A stretch of DNA of 19,447 bases from an uncultured Clostridia bacterium. GTDB lineage: Bacteria; Bacillota; Clostridia; TANB77; CAG-465. The notes beneath the pieces were generated by a model. It was not told where the DNA came from and ran no database searches. It was given only the letters and a program-made list of their open reading frames with translations. Made by a program: the position numbers and the translations under genes. The DNA is taken from positions 1-19,447 of the forward strand of contig CAKPAG010000015.1 in NCBI GenBank assembly GCA_934132895.1, read 5' to 3'. Positions within the stretch are counted from its first letter, which is position 1; each line of letters begins with the position of its first letter. Positions 7,260-13,680 of the stretch are shown here, in pieces.

Positions 7260-7434
7260 CTAATTCCCTCATTACATCTTCAAAGGCGATAACCCTTCCA
7301 TTTAGTAAATCCTCTGTACTTTTTTGCAAAGCCATGTGAAAATACAGACTATATAACAAATCGTATATTGACTCATTATCTACTTCATTTTTGTTTTCTA
7401 ACATGTTTATTATTTTTTCTTTTCTTTCAATCAT
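7234..7434 (-). CDS. Antitoxin of pair 1, small acidic protein
   Basis: This 66-residue protein precedes and overlaps the toxin at 6885-7259. It begins MIERKEKIINMLENKNEVDNE and ends with NGRVIAFEDVMRELDEKYAD. That C-terminus looks like the glycine, hydrophobic, EDV-type tail common to antitoxins of RelE/ParE toxins (G-x-V-I-x-x-E-x-V). The start overlaps the stop of the 62-codon gene by 4 bases (ATGA), so translation is coupled. It shares its N-terminal two-thirds with the second antitoxin. The assignment is by context and tail motif. Confidence 0.82.
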   Translation of the reverse strand: MIERKEKIINMLENKNEVDNESIYDLLYSLYFHMALQKSTEDLLNGRVIAFEDVMRELDEKYADCY

Positions 7435-7619
7435 TTTCCCATCATTTCCTTTTTATATTCTAGATAATCTTCAACATAAACTTGAAGTTCTGTTTCTTGG
7501 TATATTTCATAATATTTCTTGGCTATTTCCATTATAATCTCCAAATCCTCTTCTTTTTCATATACTTCACTTGGTAGTTTTTTCATAACATTTAATAATC
7601 TTTTTTTAGTTTCTGTCAC
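7431..7619 (-). CDS. Small protein of unknown function heading the toxin-antitoxin operon
   Basis: These 62 residues are strongly charged and probably all helical (MTETKKRLLNVMKKLPSEVYEKEEDLEIIMEIAKKYYEIYQ). I do not recognise the family. The start is GTG at 7619, chosen because AGGAGG lies 7 bases upstream and no in-frame ATG fits. It is the first gene after the operon promoter and overlaps the first antitoxin by 4 bases. It could be a third antitoxin-like or regulatory component, or the remains of another module. Confidence 0.75.
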   Translation of the reverse strand: MTETKKRLLNVMKKLPSEVYEKEEDLEIIMEIAKKYYEIYQETELQVYVEDYLEYKKEMMGK

Positions 7620-7656
7620 ACAAACACCTCCTTATTCTTATAACGCTTTTAGTATC

Positions 7657-7685
7657 ATTATATACACTTGTGGAATTAAAGTCAA
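7657..7685 (-). promoter_or_regulatory. Promoter of the toxin-antitoxin operon
   Basis: On the minus strand TTGACT (7680-7685), 17 bases, then TATAAT (7657-7662). The start is predicted near 7650, about 30 bases before the GTG at 7619. The -35 box lies within 25 bases of the stop codon of the PrgI-like gene. Confidence 0.85.
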
Positions 7686-7704
7686 TACATGTTTCATTAT
7701 CTTT

Positions 7705-8058
7705 TTACATATTTTTATTTCTATTTACATATATATCAGGCTTAAAATATCTTACATTATCAGTATCAACATAGATTTTTCTTTTCGTATAAAAGTCTAA
7801 TATTATACATATAACATCAACTGTACTTTCATTGTTTAAATTAACACAAAATATTGCAACAATCGGTACGACTAAAATAATAAATCCATAAATTGCAAAT
7901 TCTGTATTTATTGGTAAAATTCTCATGATATTTAATATTAAAACTATATATATAATTACTACTGTCAAAGATTTATAATCAATTATACCTAAAAACTTTA
8001 GATTTCTAGTATAATTACTATATATTCTTTGTTCATTTATTCTTTTTATATTAACCAC
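7705..8058 (-). CDS. PrgI-like type IV secretion membrane protein
   Basis: This 117-residue protein has a short cytoplasmic N-terminus and two close membrane segments (about residues 30-48 and 53-73). A cytoplasmic tail follows, ending near FKPDIYVNRNK. Size, topology and place directly after a VirB6-like gene match the PrgI family of Gram-positive conjugation systems, whose exact role is unclear. In such operons the next gene is normally the VirB4-type ATPase. Here the operon simply ends and the toxin-antitoxin promoter begins. The gene overlaps the preceding one by 8 bases. The family call rests on topology and order more than on a strong motif. Confidence 0.65.
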   Translation of the reverse strand: MVNIKRINEQRIYSNYTRNLKFLGIIDYKSLTVVIIYIVLILNIMRILPINTEFAIYGFIILVVPIVAIFCVNLNNESTVDVICIILDFYTKRKIYVDTDNVRYFKPDIYVNRNKNM

Positions 8059-8884
8059 ATCCTTTTACATTAGGCACAGATATGTTTGACGCTATTTCCC
8101 TTACAAAACTATTTGCCTTATAAAGCATATACATTGTACCAATAAGTACTACTTTGTAAATAATGCTAGTCTTATCTGTATAAATAATTGGTATTACAAG
8201 TAAGAGTTTTATAAACATTTGAAAAAATAAATTCAAGAAAAATAATTTGCCAATACTTTTAGAAATTCCTCTTGTGATATTTGAAGTTAAACATACAAAG
8301 GCAAAAGGGGATAAAATTGCAAGTAAAATAACAGTTACATACCTTATAGCAAAAGTAATAAGTAGCGATATGCTCATAAAAGATAGCATATTTTTGGTTA
8401 TTGTATCTATAGATATCTCAGAGTCTTTTTTTAATTGTTCTATTGATGTAATCTCTTCTTTCAAACTTTTAAACGATACTTCTTTTTTTGCTATATCCAT
8501 ACATGCTTTATCTATAGTATTATTTAAAACTTCATTAATATTTAACACCTCATTACATATGCCATAACTGTTATTTACCAATAATACAATAATAACTAAT
8601 TTTATTATGAATTTATACACACTTTCAACAGTGTTCCCATTATACATGGAAATAATTCTCGTTAAAATATAGTATGTAGTATAGAAAATTATCAAAGAAT
8701 TTGCTATAACTATTATTCCATTAATTCCTTTTGGAAAAAATATCTTGTTTAATGGTTCGTCTTTTAGTAGATTCGGTCCTATTAATATAATATTGTCAAG
8801 TAAATCATAAACTTCACCCTCAATAGATTTAAAAATTTTTTCTGATAAAACACTTATAGAAGAAATAATGTTGTTTATATCCAT
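8051..8884 (-). CDS. VirB6/TrbL-like polytopic membrane protein of a type IV secretion system
   Basis: This 277-residue membrane protein has about five to six hydrophobic segments, near residues 55-77, 92-110, 165-200 (long, probably two), 212-235 and 242-258. A soluble loop rich in Lys and Glu (about 115-160) lies between the second and third. The segment with AILSPFAFVCLT followed by a small basic loop resembles the conserved core of VirB6/TrbL channel proteins in Gram-positive conjugative elements. The gene sits between a VirB2-like gene (1-base gap) and a PrgI-like gene (overlap), the normal order in these operons. No catalytic residues are expected. Confidence 0.7.
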   Translation of the reverse strand: MDINNIISSISVLSEKIFKSIEGEVYDLLDNIILIGPNLLKDEPLNKIFFPKGINGIIVIANSLIIFYTTYYILTRIISMYNGNTVESVYKFIIKLVIIVLLVNNSYGICNEVLNINEVLNNTIDKACMDIAKKEVSFKSLKEEITSIEQLKKDSEISIDTITKNMLSFMSISLLITFAIRYVTVILLAILSPFAFVCLTSNITRGISKSIGKLFFLNLFFQMFIKLLLVIPIIYTDKTSIIYKVVLIGTMYMLYKANSFVREIASNISVPNVKGCG

Positions 8885-8885
8885 A

Positions 8886-9293
8886 TTAAATCACAGCATC
8901 CACAAACTTTAGAATTAAATCTATAGAAATAACTATTGCGTATCCAACTATCGCATTAACTATTATCTTTTTTCCCATAACCATTTTCTCTTCGTTTCCA
9001 AAACTAAATTTTCTAATAAGTACACCACTAGCAATAGCCACACCTGCAGCTGGAAGAGATATTTTAACAAGATAACCTTGTATCTTTTTTAAAGCAGAAT
9101 TTATTTTGGTTACGAGTGTTGGATCAGTTGCACCATAAATACTACTACATGTAATTGTAAGTATAAAAAGAACTATTAATACATATGAGAAATTATTAAC
9201 TATTTTTCTCAAATTTTTTGTATTTCTCATCTTTTTTACTTTTTTTCTATTTTTTATTTTTTTAATACTATTGAATTTTTTCATCTTTTTCAT
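8886..9293 (-). CDS. VirB2-like small membrane protein of a type IV secretion system
   Basis: This 135-residue protein has a very basic N-terminus of about 30 residues and a signal-like hydrophobic stretch (about 35-52, ending SSIYGA). A processed region with two further membrane helices follows (about 77-94 and 112-130), with a short KFSFGNEEK loop between them. This is the form of VirB2/TrbC-type pilin-like subunits found between the coupling protein and VirB6 in Gram-positive elements. The start overlaps the coupling-protein gene by 26 bases. The ATGs at 9293 and 9284 are both possible, and the GAGGTGG site lies just upstream. The sequence is poorly conserved in general, so the call is from topology and place. 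Confidence 0.7.
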   Translation of the reverse strand: MKKMKKFNSIKKIKNRKKVKKMRNTKNLRKIVNNFSYVLIVLFILTITCSSIYGATDPTLVTKINSALKKIQGYLVKISLPAAGVAIASGVLIRKFSFGNEEKMVMGKKIIVNAIVGYAIVISIDLILKFVDAVI

Positions 9294-11118
9294 TCCACCT
9301 CTTTAATTTTATTTTATCTACAAATTTAATATTTGTACCATCAGAAATTATCATAGAAGCTTCAAAAGTTTTTAATTCTTTTGAAAAGAAATCTTCTGTA
9401 ATAACGTAATCTTCTTTTTCCGATATTGAAATGCTCTTAGATAGCCCAGATTTATAATTTTTAAAATTATTTAAAAATATATTATACTTGCTATCTTGTG
9501 AGCTTTCTGAGTAATTTATTGTTTCATACTTTTTAATCTTTTTTCCAAGTTGCTTTATAATCTGAGAAATTGTATAAGGATCATCATTTCTAAACCAAAT
9601 TTTATTAACAAAATTTTGCAAAATAACTCCTGTACTATGTTCGTCTTTTAAGGCATTTAAAATAGAACTATAGCTTTGTGTACTTATAACGTTGATACAC
9701 TTATATTCTCTAGATAAAGAAAAAAAGCTTGCATCTAATTCATTTACAATTTCTTGATACTCATCACATACAAAAAATATTGGCTTTTTTATTTCTCTTC
9801 TAGATAGGATTTGTGCTTGAAATTCTAGCTTTAAATACGCAGATATAATCTTAGCCAATTCTCTATTTTTTCCTATATCTAAAGACAAAACGTATACACT
9901 TTCATTTTCAAAGTTGATATTAGTAGAATTTTTACAAAACTTATCATATATTTTTTTATCACTACAAAATACTGATGTTATTCTCGTTATTTCTGATTTT
10001 ATAATTCCAATTGTTCTTTCATCTAATTTCAGATATTCATTTTTTATATTCAACATAGCACTATTAATTTTGAACAAATGCTCCTCATCATATTTATTAT
10101 TTAAAATATTTTCTTTAATTATTTCTAGTTTTCCATATAAATATTCTTTTGAAGTTACCATTTTATGCAATTTGAAAAAATTAACTTCCTTAGTATACGC
10201 TCTGATTAATACTATAAAATCTCTCATGTATCCCTCCGCTTTATCTAGCCAATAAGCATCAGATGTATTTTTGTTTGAAAGTACAAGTAAGACTTTTTTT
10301 AGCCTCGCTGCAAGTTCAATTTCTGTAGCATTGGAATTTAGTGGATTATATGAAAATTCACTTTCCATAGAGATTTCTACAAGTTTTTGTTCTAAACCAG
10401 CACGCTTAAGTATACTATTTAAAGTTTTAATATAGTTTCCCTTAACATCGATAACAAGCCCATAAACAGAAGACCCTAATAATTCTTCAAGTATAGTAGA
10501 TATAGCTGCACTTGTTTTTCCACTCCCTATACTCCCCGTAATTAATATATTTTGATATAACCCGGCACTAGGTATAACAATTCTTTTATCTTCTGATAAA
10601 AATTCAACTATAGGGAAATCTTCTATATTTTGTACTTCTTTTTCTTTTAATTTTTTCTTTGAATAAATATATGAATATATTTTGTATGTTATATCGAAAA
10701 CCAAAAACGAATATAGCAATATATAAAAAACTTTGAAATATATATAACCATTACCTAATATTAATGAAATATCAATATTTTTGTTAAATATATTTATGAA
10801 TAAAAAATTTGATTTTAAAAATTTATATGAAACATTTATCTTTAGTATTGTTAAAGTAATTGTAATTAAAAATATTATACAAAACTTTTTGATAATTAAA
10901 CTATCCAGTGATTTAAGCTTTTTTGAATAAACATTTTGAATAAAATTATTAATTTTTGTAGTTCCAAAGTTGCAAGTTATATTTGAAAGATTATCTTTTG
11001 ATATATATTTTCTTAGCTTTCCTCCATACGCCGAAAAAATATAATTACTATCTATCAGAGAATATAACTTAAAGACAAAAAATAAAAGATAAAAAATAAA
11101 CTCGATCAAATACAGCAT
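9268..11118 (-). CDS. VirD4/TraG-type conjugation coupling ATPase
   Basis: This 616-residue ATPase is of the type IV coupling protein family, which brings the relaxase-DNA complex to the secretion channel. Membrane segments lie near residues 3-21, 79-93 and 126-146. Walker A is GSIGSGKT (195-202), followed by the strand GLVIDVKGNY (220-229). Walker B is PIFFVCDEYQE (446-456), and the STQSYSSI motif (479-486) is typical of the TraG/VirD4 core. The ATG at 11118 has GAGGTGA upstream. It is the first gene of a four-gene operon with its own promoter. No relaxase gene lies nearby, so its substrate, if any, must come from elsewhere or the system is dead. The reading frame itself is intact. Confidence 0.88.
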   Translation of the reverse strand: MLYLIEFIFYLLFFVFKLYSLIDSNYIFSAYGGKLRKYISKDNLSNITCNFGTTKINNFIQNVYSKKLKSLDSLIIKKFCIIFLITITLTILKINVSYKFLKSNFLFINIFNKNIDISLILGNGYIYFKVFYILLYSFLVFDITYKIYSYIYSKKKLKEKEVQNIEDFPIVEFLSEDKRIVIPSAGLYQNILITGSIGSGKTSAAISTILEELLGSSVYGLVIDVKGNYIKTLNSILKRAGLEQKLVEISMESEFSYNPLNSNATEIELAARLKKVLLVLSNKNTSDAYWLDKAEGYMRDFIVLIRAYTKEVNFFKLHKMVTSKEYLYGKLEIIKENILNNKYDEEHLFKINSAMLNIKNEYLKLDERTIGIIKSEITRITSVFCSDKKIYDKFCKNSTNINFENESVYVLSLDIGKNRELAKIISAYLKLEFQAQILSRREIKKPIFFVCDEYQEIVNELDASFFSLSREYKCINVISTQSYSSILNALKDEHSTGVILQNFVNKIWFRNDDPYTISQIIKQLGKKIKKYETINYSESSQDSKYNIFLNNFKNYKSGLSKSISISEKEDYVITEDFFSKELKTFEASMIISDGTNIKFVDKIKLKRWNEKDEKIQ

Positions 11119-11135
11119 TTAAAATCACCTCTTTA

Positions 11136-11164
11136 ATTGTAACAATTTTATTTTTTATCGTCAA
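11136..11164 (-). promoter_or_regulatory. Promoter of the type IV secretion remnant operon
   Basis: On the minus strand TTGACG (11159-11164), 17 bases, then TACAAT (11136-11141). The predicted start falls only about 11 bases before the ATG at 11118, so the leader would be very short and begin at the ribosome site. Confidence 0.7.
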
Positions 11165-11391
11165 CTTTATTCTTTTTATTCTACAATTTATGATAAAAGA
11201 ATTTCGATTTCGACAACAATTACAAGATTATAATCCATAAAAAACATTAAATGAATATGTTTAAACCTAATTATATACTTTTAGTTATTTTTTAGATTAT
11301 AATTATAAAGTTTTTTAAAATTATAAAATAAAGCTAAATTATATACCCACGCATGATATTTTATGCAAACATAAAAAACGTATAATTTTGA
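11165..11391. other. Intergenic AT-rich stretch without a gene
   Basis: I see no coding sequence on either strand. It holds a short perfect palindrome GATTATAATC (11226-11235) and a small GCAT/ATGC inverted repeat (11351-11366) just before the small-RNA promoter. Both are weak observations. Confidence 0.4.
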
Positions 11392-11420
11392 TTGACATCT
11401 TACATAATATATACTATAAT
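11392..11420 (+). promoter_or_regulatory. Consensus promoter of a candidate small RNA
   Basis: TTGACA (11392-11397), exactly 17 bases, then TATAAT (11415-11420): a perfect match to both boxes. The start is predicted near 11427. No open reading frame with a ribosome site follows before the terminator. Confidence 0.85.
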
Positions 11421-11426
11421 AATATT

Positions 11427-11520
11427 ACAAAGTCCTTTGCGGACAATATATAAGCCAATGCTCCATAGCGAGCAATACTATAAAAAATGTTTTGTAAATA
11501 TACAAGACATTTTTTATTTT
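11427..11520 (+). ncRNA. Candidate small non-coding RNA, about 94 nt, family unknown
   Basis: Between a perfect promoter and a terminator lie two short hairpins. The first is GTCC/GGAC (11432-11435 with 11441-11444, loop TTTGC). The second is TGCTC/GAGCA (11459-11463 with 11470-11474, loop CATAGC). Both have GCG at or next to the 3' side of the loop and are followed by an AATA-TATAA stretch, so they look like two copies of one unit. A 13-bp terminator stem and a U-rich tail close the transcript. I do not recognise it as a known riboswitch or sRNA. It could be a regulatory RNA of the mobile island. Confidence 0.65.
11482..11520 (+). terminator. Terminator of the candidate small RNA
   Basis: AAAAAATGTTTTG pairs with CAAGACATTTTTT (13 bp, one G-U pair) across an 8-base loop and is followed by ATTTT. 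Confidence 0.85.
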
Positions 11521-11580
11521 ATATCAATAAAGTAAATATTATAAAAAATATGAAATTTTTTAATAAATATATAATTTGAT

Positions 11581-11684
11581 AAAATAAAATCCTTGAAACC
11601 GCTATTTTAAAGCATATTTCAAGGGCTTTTCATTAGAGCTGGAAATCAGAATTAGGTACTGACGACCTGTGGTTTAAAAGACCG
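11581..11684 (-). repeat. Decayed copy of the tRNA-Thr 3' part plus its terminator (possible att remnant)
   Basis: This stretch aligns with 13155-13256, the terminator and the 3' part of tRNA-Thr, in the same orientation. It is clear over the terminator stem (CCTTGAAA/TTTCAAGG), the acceptor and T arms (GAGCTGGAAATCAGAATT) and up to the anticodon arm (GACGACCTGTGGTTTA-AAAGACCG). Homology then ends. It has point changes and a 2-base insertion in the T-loop region, so it is no longer a tRNA. A partial tRNA 3' end at a distance from the intact gene is the usual trace of integration by a site-specific recombinase. Confidence 0.8.
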
Positions 11685-11794
11685 TTAAAACCATTATTAC
11701 TGTTTATTACAAAGTCTTTATTTTTATCATGTTTTTATTTAATAACTATTATAATTTATTATAAAATTATTTAACTGTTTTTTTAAGTTTTATA

Positions 11795-11823
11795 TTGATA
11801 TTATAGTCTTTTTAATTTATAAT
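11795..11823 (+). promoter_or_regulatory. Promoter of the XRE pseudogene and Bro-N gene
   Basis: TTGATA (11795-11800), 17 bases, then TATAAT (11818-11823). It lies about 24 bases before the ATG of the broken regulator gene and would also serve the Bro-N gene. Confidence 0.75.
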
Positions 11824-11846
11824 ATAAACACAAGGAAGTAATAATA

Positions 11847-12061
11847 ATGGTAATGACTGAAAAAATAAGAATATTATTAGTAAAAAAGGAAATATGTCTG
11901 AAGCGGAACCTGCCAAAAGATTAAATAAAACACCTCAAAGTTTTAATAATTCTATACCAAGAGATAATTTTGCAGAAAAATATCTGTAAGAAATAGCAAA
12001 GGTAATGAAATGTAAATATAAATCAACATTTATTATAAAAGAAACTGGTGAAGAAATATAA
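11847..12061 (+). pseudogene. Broken small XRE/HTH regulator gene
   Basis: Translation in pieces gives VMTEKIRILLVKK, then in the next frame MSEAEPAKRLNKTPQSFNN, RDNFAEKYL, stop, EIAKVMKCKYKSTFIIKETGEEI. This is the sequence pattern of a short helix-turn-helix protein of about 70 residues (the usual form has MSEAELARRL and a QxFNNK recognition helix). Two lesions are visible: a frameshift after the A6 run at 11882-11887, where one more A would restore the frame, and an in-frame TAA at 11987-11989. It starts after an AAGGAAG site and ends 10 bases before the Bro-N gene, so the two formed an operon. The intact protein was probably the operon repressor. The family call is from recognition by eye. 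Confidence 0.75.
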
Positions 12062-12071
12062 GGAGGCTTTT

Positions 12072-12932
12072 ATGAATAAAGATATTCAGTTAACAAATAC
12101 TAATATTAAAGATTTATCAATTTTTGAAAATAAAAAAATTAGAAAAGTTATTTATAATGACGAGTGGTACTTTTCTATAGTAGATGTTGTATCTATTTTA
12201 ACGGAACAAGACGATTTTCAAAAAGCAAGAAAGTATTGGAATAAATTGAAAGAAAGGCTTATAAAAAATGAAGGCTCTGAACTGGTGACAAATTGTCACC
12301 AGTTAAAAATGATAGCTAGAGATGGAAAAATGAGACCAACAGATTGTGCAAATAGAGAAACTATATTTAGAATTATACAAAGTATACCGTCACCAAATGC
12401 CGAACCATTTAAACTATGGTTTGCAAGATTAGCAGAAGAAAGAATACAAGAAATAAATGACCCATCACTTGCTATAGAAAGAGCAAAACAAACTTACTTA
12501 AAAAAAGGATATAGTGAAGAATGGACAACAACTCGTATAAGGTCAATAGGTACTAGAAATGAATTAACAGAAGAATGGAAAAATAGAGGAGCTCACACAA
12601 CTGACTACGCAATATTAACGGATGAGATAAGTAAAGGTACCTTTGGAATAACTACACAACAACATAAAAATATAAAACATTTAGAAAAACAAAGTTTAAG
12701 AGACAACATGTCTTCATTAGAATTAGCACTTATAACACTTGCAGAGGCTACTACAACAGAATTACATAAAACAAATGACTCTCAAGGAGTAAAAGAATTA
12801 AAAAAAGATGCCCAAAAAGGTGGAAATATTGCTTCTGTTACTAGAAAAAATATTGAAAGATCAATAAAGAGACCAATTGTAACATCACAAAATGCTCAAG
12901 ACTTTACAAATAAGAATACATTAAATAAATAA
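12072..12932 (+). CDS. Bro-N domain / DinD-like phage antirepressor-type protein
   Basis: This 286-residue protein has an N-terminal Bro-N domain at about residues 15-120 (KIRKVIYNDEWYFSIVDVVSILTEQDDFQKARKYWNKLK ... FRIIQSIPSPNAEPFKLWFARL). A longer C-terminal region like that of DNA-damage-inducible protein D follows (SIGTRNELTEEWKNRGAHTTDYAILTDEISKGTFG). Such proteins occur in prophages and mobile islands, and some act as antirepressors or DNA-binding regulators; the role here is unknown. The start at 12072 is chosen for its AGGAGG five bases upstream. A longer start at 12048 has none. The gene is intact although its upstream regulator is broken. Codons 70-78 contain a perfect DNA palindrome with unusually GC-rich codons. 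Confidence 0.88.
   Translation: MNKDIQLTNTNIKDLSIFENKKIRKVIYNDEWYFSIVDVVSILTEQDDFQKARKYWNKLKERLIKNEGSELVTNCHQLKMIARDGKMRPTDCANRETIFRIIQSIPSPNAEPFKLWFARLAEERIQEINDPSLAIERAKQTYLKKGYSEEWTTTRIRSIGTRNELTEEWKNRGAHTTDYAILTDEISKGTFGITTQQHKNIKHLEKQSLRDNMSSLELALITLAEATTTELHKTNDSQGVKELKKDAQKGGNIASVTRKNIERSIKRPIVTSQNAQDFTNKNTLNK
12280..12304. repeat. Perfect 25-base palindrome inside the Bro-N gene
   Basis: The arm AACTGGTGACAA (12280-12291) and its exact complement TTGTCACCAGTT (12293-12304) flank a single central A. It encodes ELVTNCHQL using CTG, GTG, CAC and CAG codons that are rare in the surrounding AT-rich coding DNA. It could be an operator, a protein-binding site, or an mRNA hairpin. Confidence 0.85.
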
Positions 12933-12984
12933 TATTTTAAGTGTAGTCCTTATACTTATATATGAGAAATAATATCATCAATTT

Positions 12985-13016
12985 AAGAGGTTAGGCAGAA
13001 CTAGCCTCTTTATTAC
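12985..13016 (+). terminator. Terminator after the Bro-N gene
   Basis: AAGAGGTTAG pairs with CTAGCCTCTT (one G-U pair) over a GCAGAA loop and is followed by a weak T-rich tail (TATTACTTATTT). It lies about 52 bases after the stop codon. Confidence 0.7.
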
Positions 13017-13154
13017 TTATTTATGCAGTTATATCTATGTATAAAACAATTTTTCTATTGTGTTTATCGTTTTTATATAGTATATATTATATATGTTTGG
13101 AAAATAAACAGTATAATAAAATATATAAAAATGTTGAATTGCATTTTATACACA

Positions 13155-13203
13155 AAAATAAAATCCTTGAAATTGCTATTTTAAAGCACCTCTCAAGGAT
13201 TTC
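13155..13203 (-). terminator. Terminator of the tRNA operon
   Basis: On the minus strand ATCCTTGA and TCAAGGAT enclose a 22-base loop and are followed by TTTATTTT, directly after the tRNA-Thr CCA end. The same structure is present in the decayed copy at 11581-11630. Confidence 0.8.
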
Positions 13204-13207
13204 ATAT

Positions 13208-13283
13208 TGGAGCTGGAAGTCAGAATTGAACTGACGACCTGCGGTTTACAAGACCGCTGCTCTACCAGCTGAGCTATTCCAGC
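13208..13283 (-). tRNA. tRNA-Thr (anticodon TGT)
   Basis: This is an intact 76-base cloverleaf on the minus strand. The acceptor stem GCTGGAA/TTCCAGC has a T discriminator and an encoded CCA. The D arm is AGCTCAGCTGGTAGAGCA, and the anticodon loop CTTGTAA within GCGGT/ACCGC gives TGT. The T arm contains GTTCAATTC. It is the last of three tRNAs, and its 3' part is duplicated at 11581-11684. Confidence 0.95.
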
Positions 13284-13294
13284 AAATGTATATA

Positions 13295-13369
13295 TGGTGA
13301 CCCGTAGGAGAGTCGAACTCCTCACTCCGCCGTGAAAGGGCGATGTCTTAACCGATTGACCAACGGGCC
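13295..13369 (-). tRNA. tRNA-Glu (anticodon TTC)
   Basis: On the minus strand the acceptor stem GGCCCGT/ACGGGTC (one G-U pair) has an A discriminator and an encoded CCA. The anticodon loop CTTTCAC in a TCGCC/GGCGG stem gives TTC. It lies between tRNA-Lys (22 bases away) and tRNA-Thr (11 bases away). Confidence 0.95.
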
Positions 13370-13391
13370 CTATATATGCAATACACATGTA

Positions 13392-13467
13392 TGGTGAGCC
13401 ATCGCAGGTTCGAACTGCGGACAACTTGATTAAAAGTCAAGTGCTCTGCCAACTGAGCTAATGGCCC
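13392..13467 (-). tRNA. tRNA-Lys (anticodon TTT)
   Basis: On the minus strand the acceptor stem GGGCCAT/ATGGCTC has an A discriminator and an encoded CCA. The anticodon loop CTTTTAA in a CTTGA/TCAAG stem gives TTT. It is the first of the three-tRNA operon, just downstream of its promoter. Confidence 0.96.
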
Positions 13468-13487
13468 ACAAAATGTATTGCTCTAAT

Positions 13488-13516
13488 ATAATACAACATT
13501 TTCAAGCAGATGTCAA
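13488..13516 (-). promoter_or_regulatory. Promoter of the tRNA operon
   Basis: On the minus strand TTGACA (13511-13516), 17 bases, then TATTAT (13488-13493), about 20 bases before the 5' end of tRNA-Lys. Confidence 0.85.
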
Positions 13517-13620
13517 TAGTTTAGTCAAAAAAAATATTATTTTTTTCACATTTATTAATTCAAAAATTAAATTCCGTTTTTTGAACTAACCTTTTTTTCA
13601 CATTTATTACACTTTTAAGA

Positions 13621-13680
13621 AAAATATCACAAATAGAAACATTATCTTTATAGATAAAATATCAATTTGTGATATTTTTT
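13621..13680 (-). terminator. Large hairpin terminator after the ZIP transporter gene
   Basis: AAAATATCACAAAT (13621-13634) and its exact complement (13665-13678) form a 14-bp stem. The 30-base loop itself holds a small hairpin, TTATCT/AGATAA (13642-13657). Runs of A and T on both sides would let it act in either direction. It begins directly at the stop codon. Confidence 0.8.

Larger units (their letters stand above)
6433..7434 (-). repeat. Tandem duplication of an antitoxin-toxin unit (period about 500 bp)
   Basis: The antitoxin-toxin pair occurs twice in direct orientation with an offset of 499-500 bases. Near-identical DNA is seen for the 5' part of the antitoxin (around 6848-6930 and 7347-7434) and the 3' part of the toxin (around 6462-6600 and 6962-7100). 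The middle (antitoxin 3' end and toxin 5' end) is diverged. Confidence 0.9.

Noticed and set aside
6433..7434. The repeats as a CRISPR array or IS element
   Set aside because: There are only two long units, each encoding a protein pair, with no spacers, terminal inverted repeats or transposase.
11427..11520. The small RNA as a guanidine-II (mini-ykkC) type riboswitch because of its two hairpins
   Set aside because: The loops lack the ACGR sequence, and no transport or resistance gene follows in the same direction.
13037..13234. A 65-codon plus-strand frame with a hydrophobic start
   Set aside because: There is no ribosome site before its ATG, and it runs into the terminator and 3' end of tRNA-Thr.
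13176..13424. An 82-codon open frame on the minus strand
   Set aside because: It runs through tRNA-Thr and tRNA-Glu and has no ribosome site, so it is an accident of the tRNA sequence.
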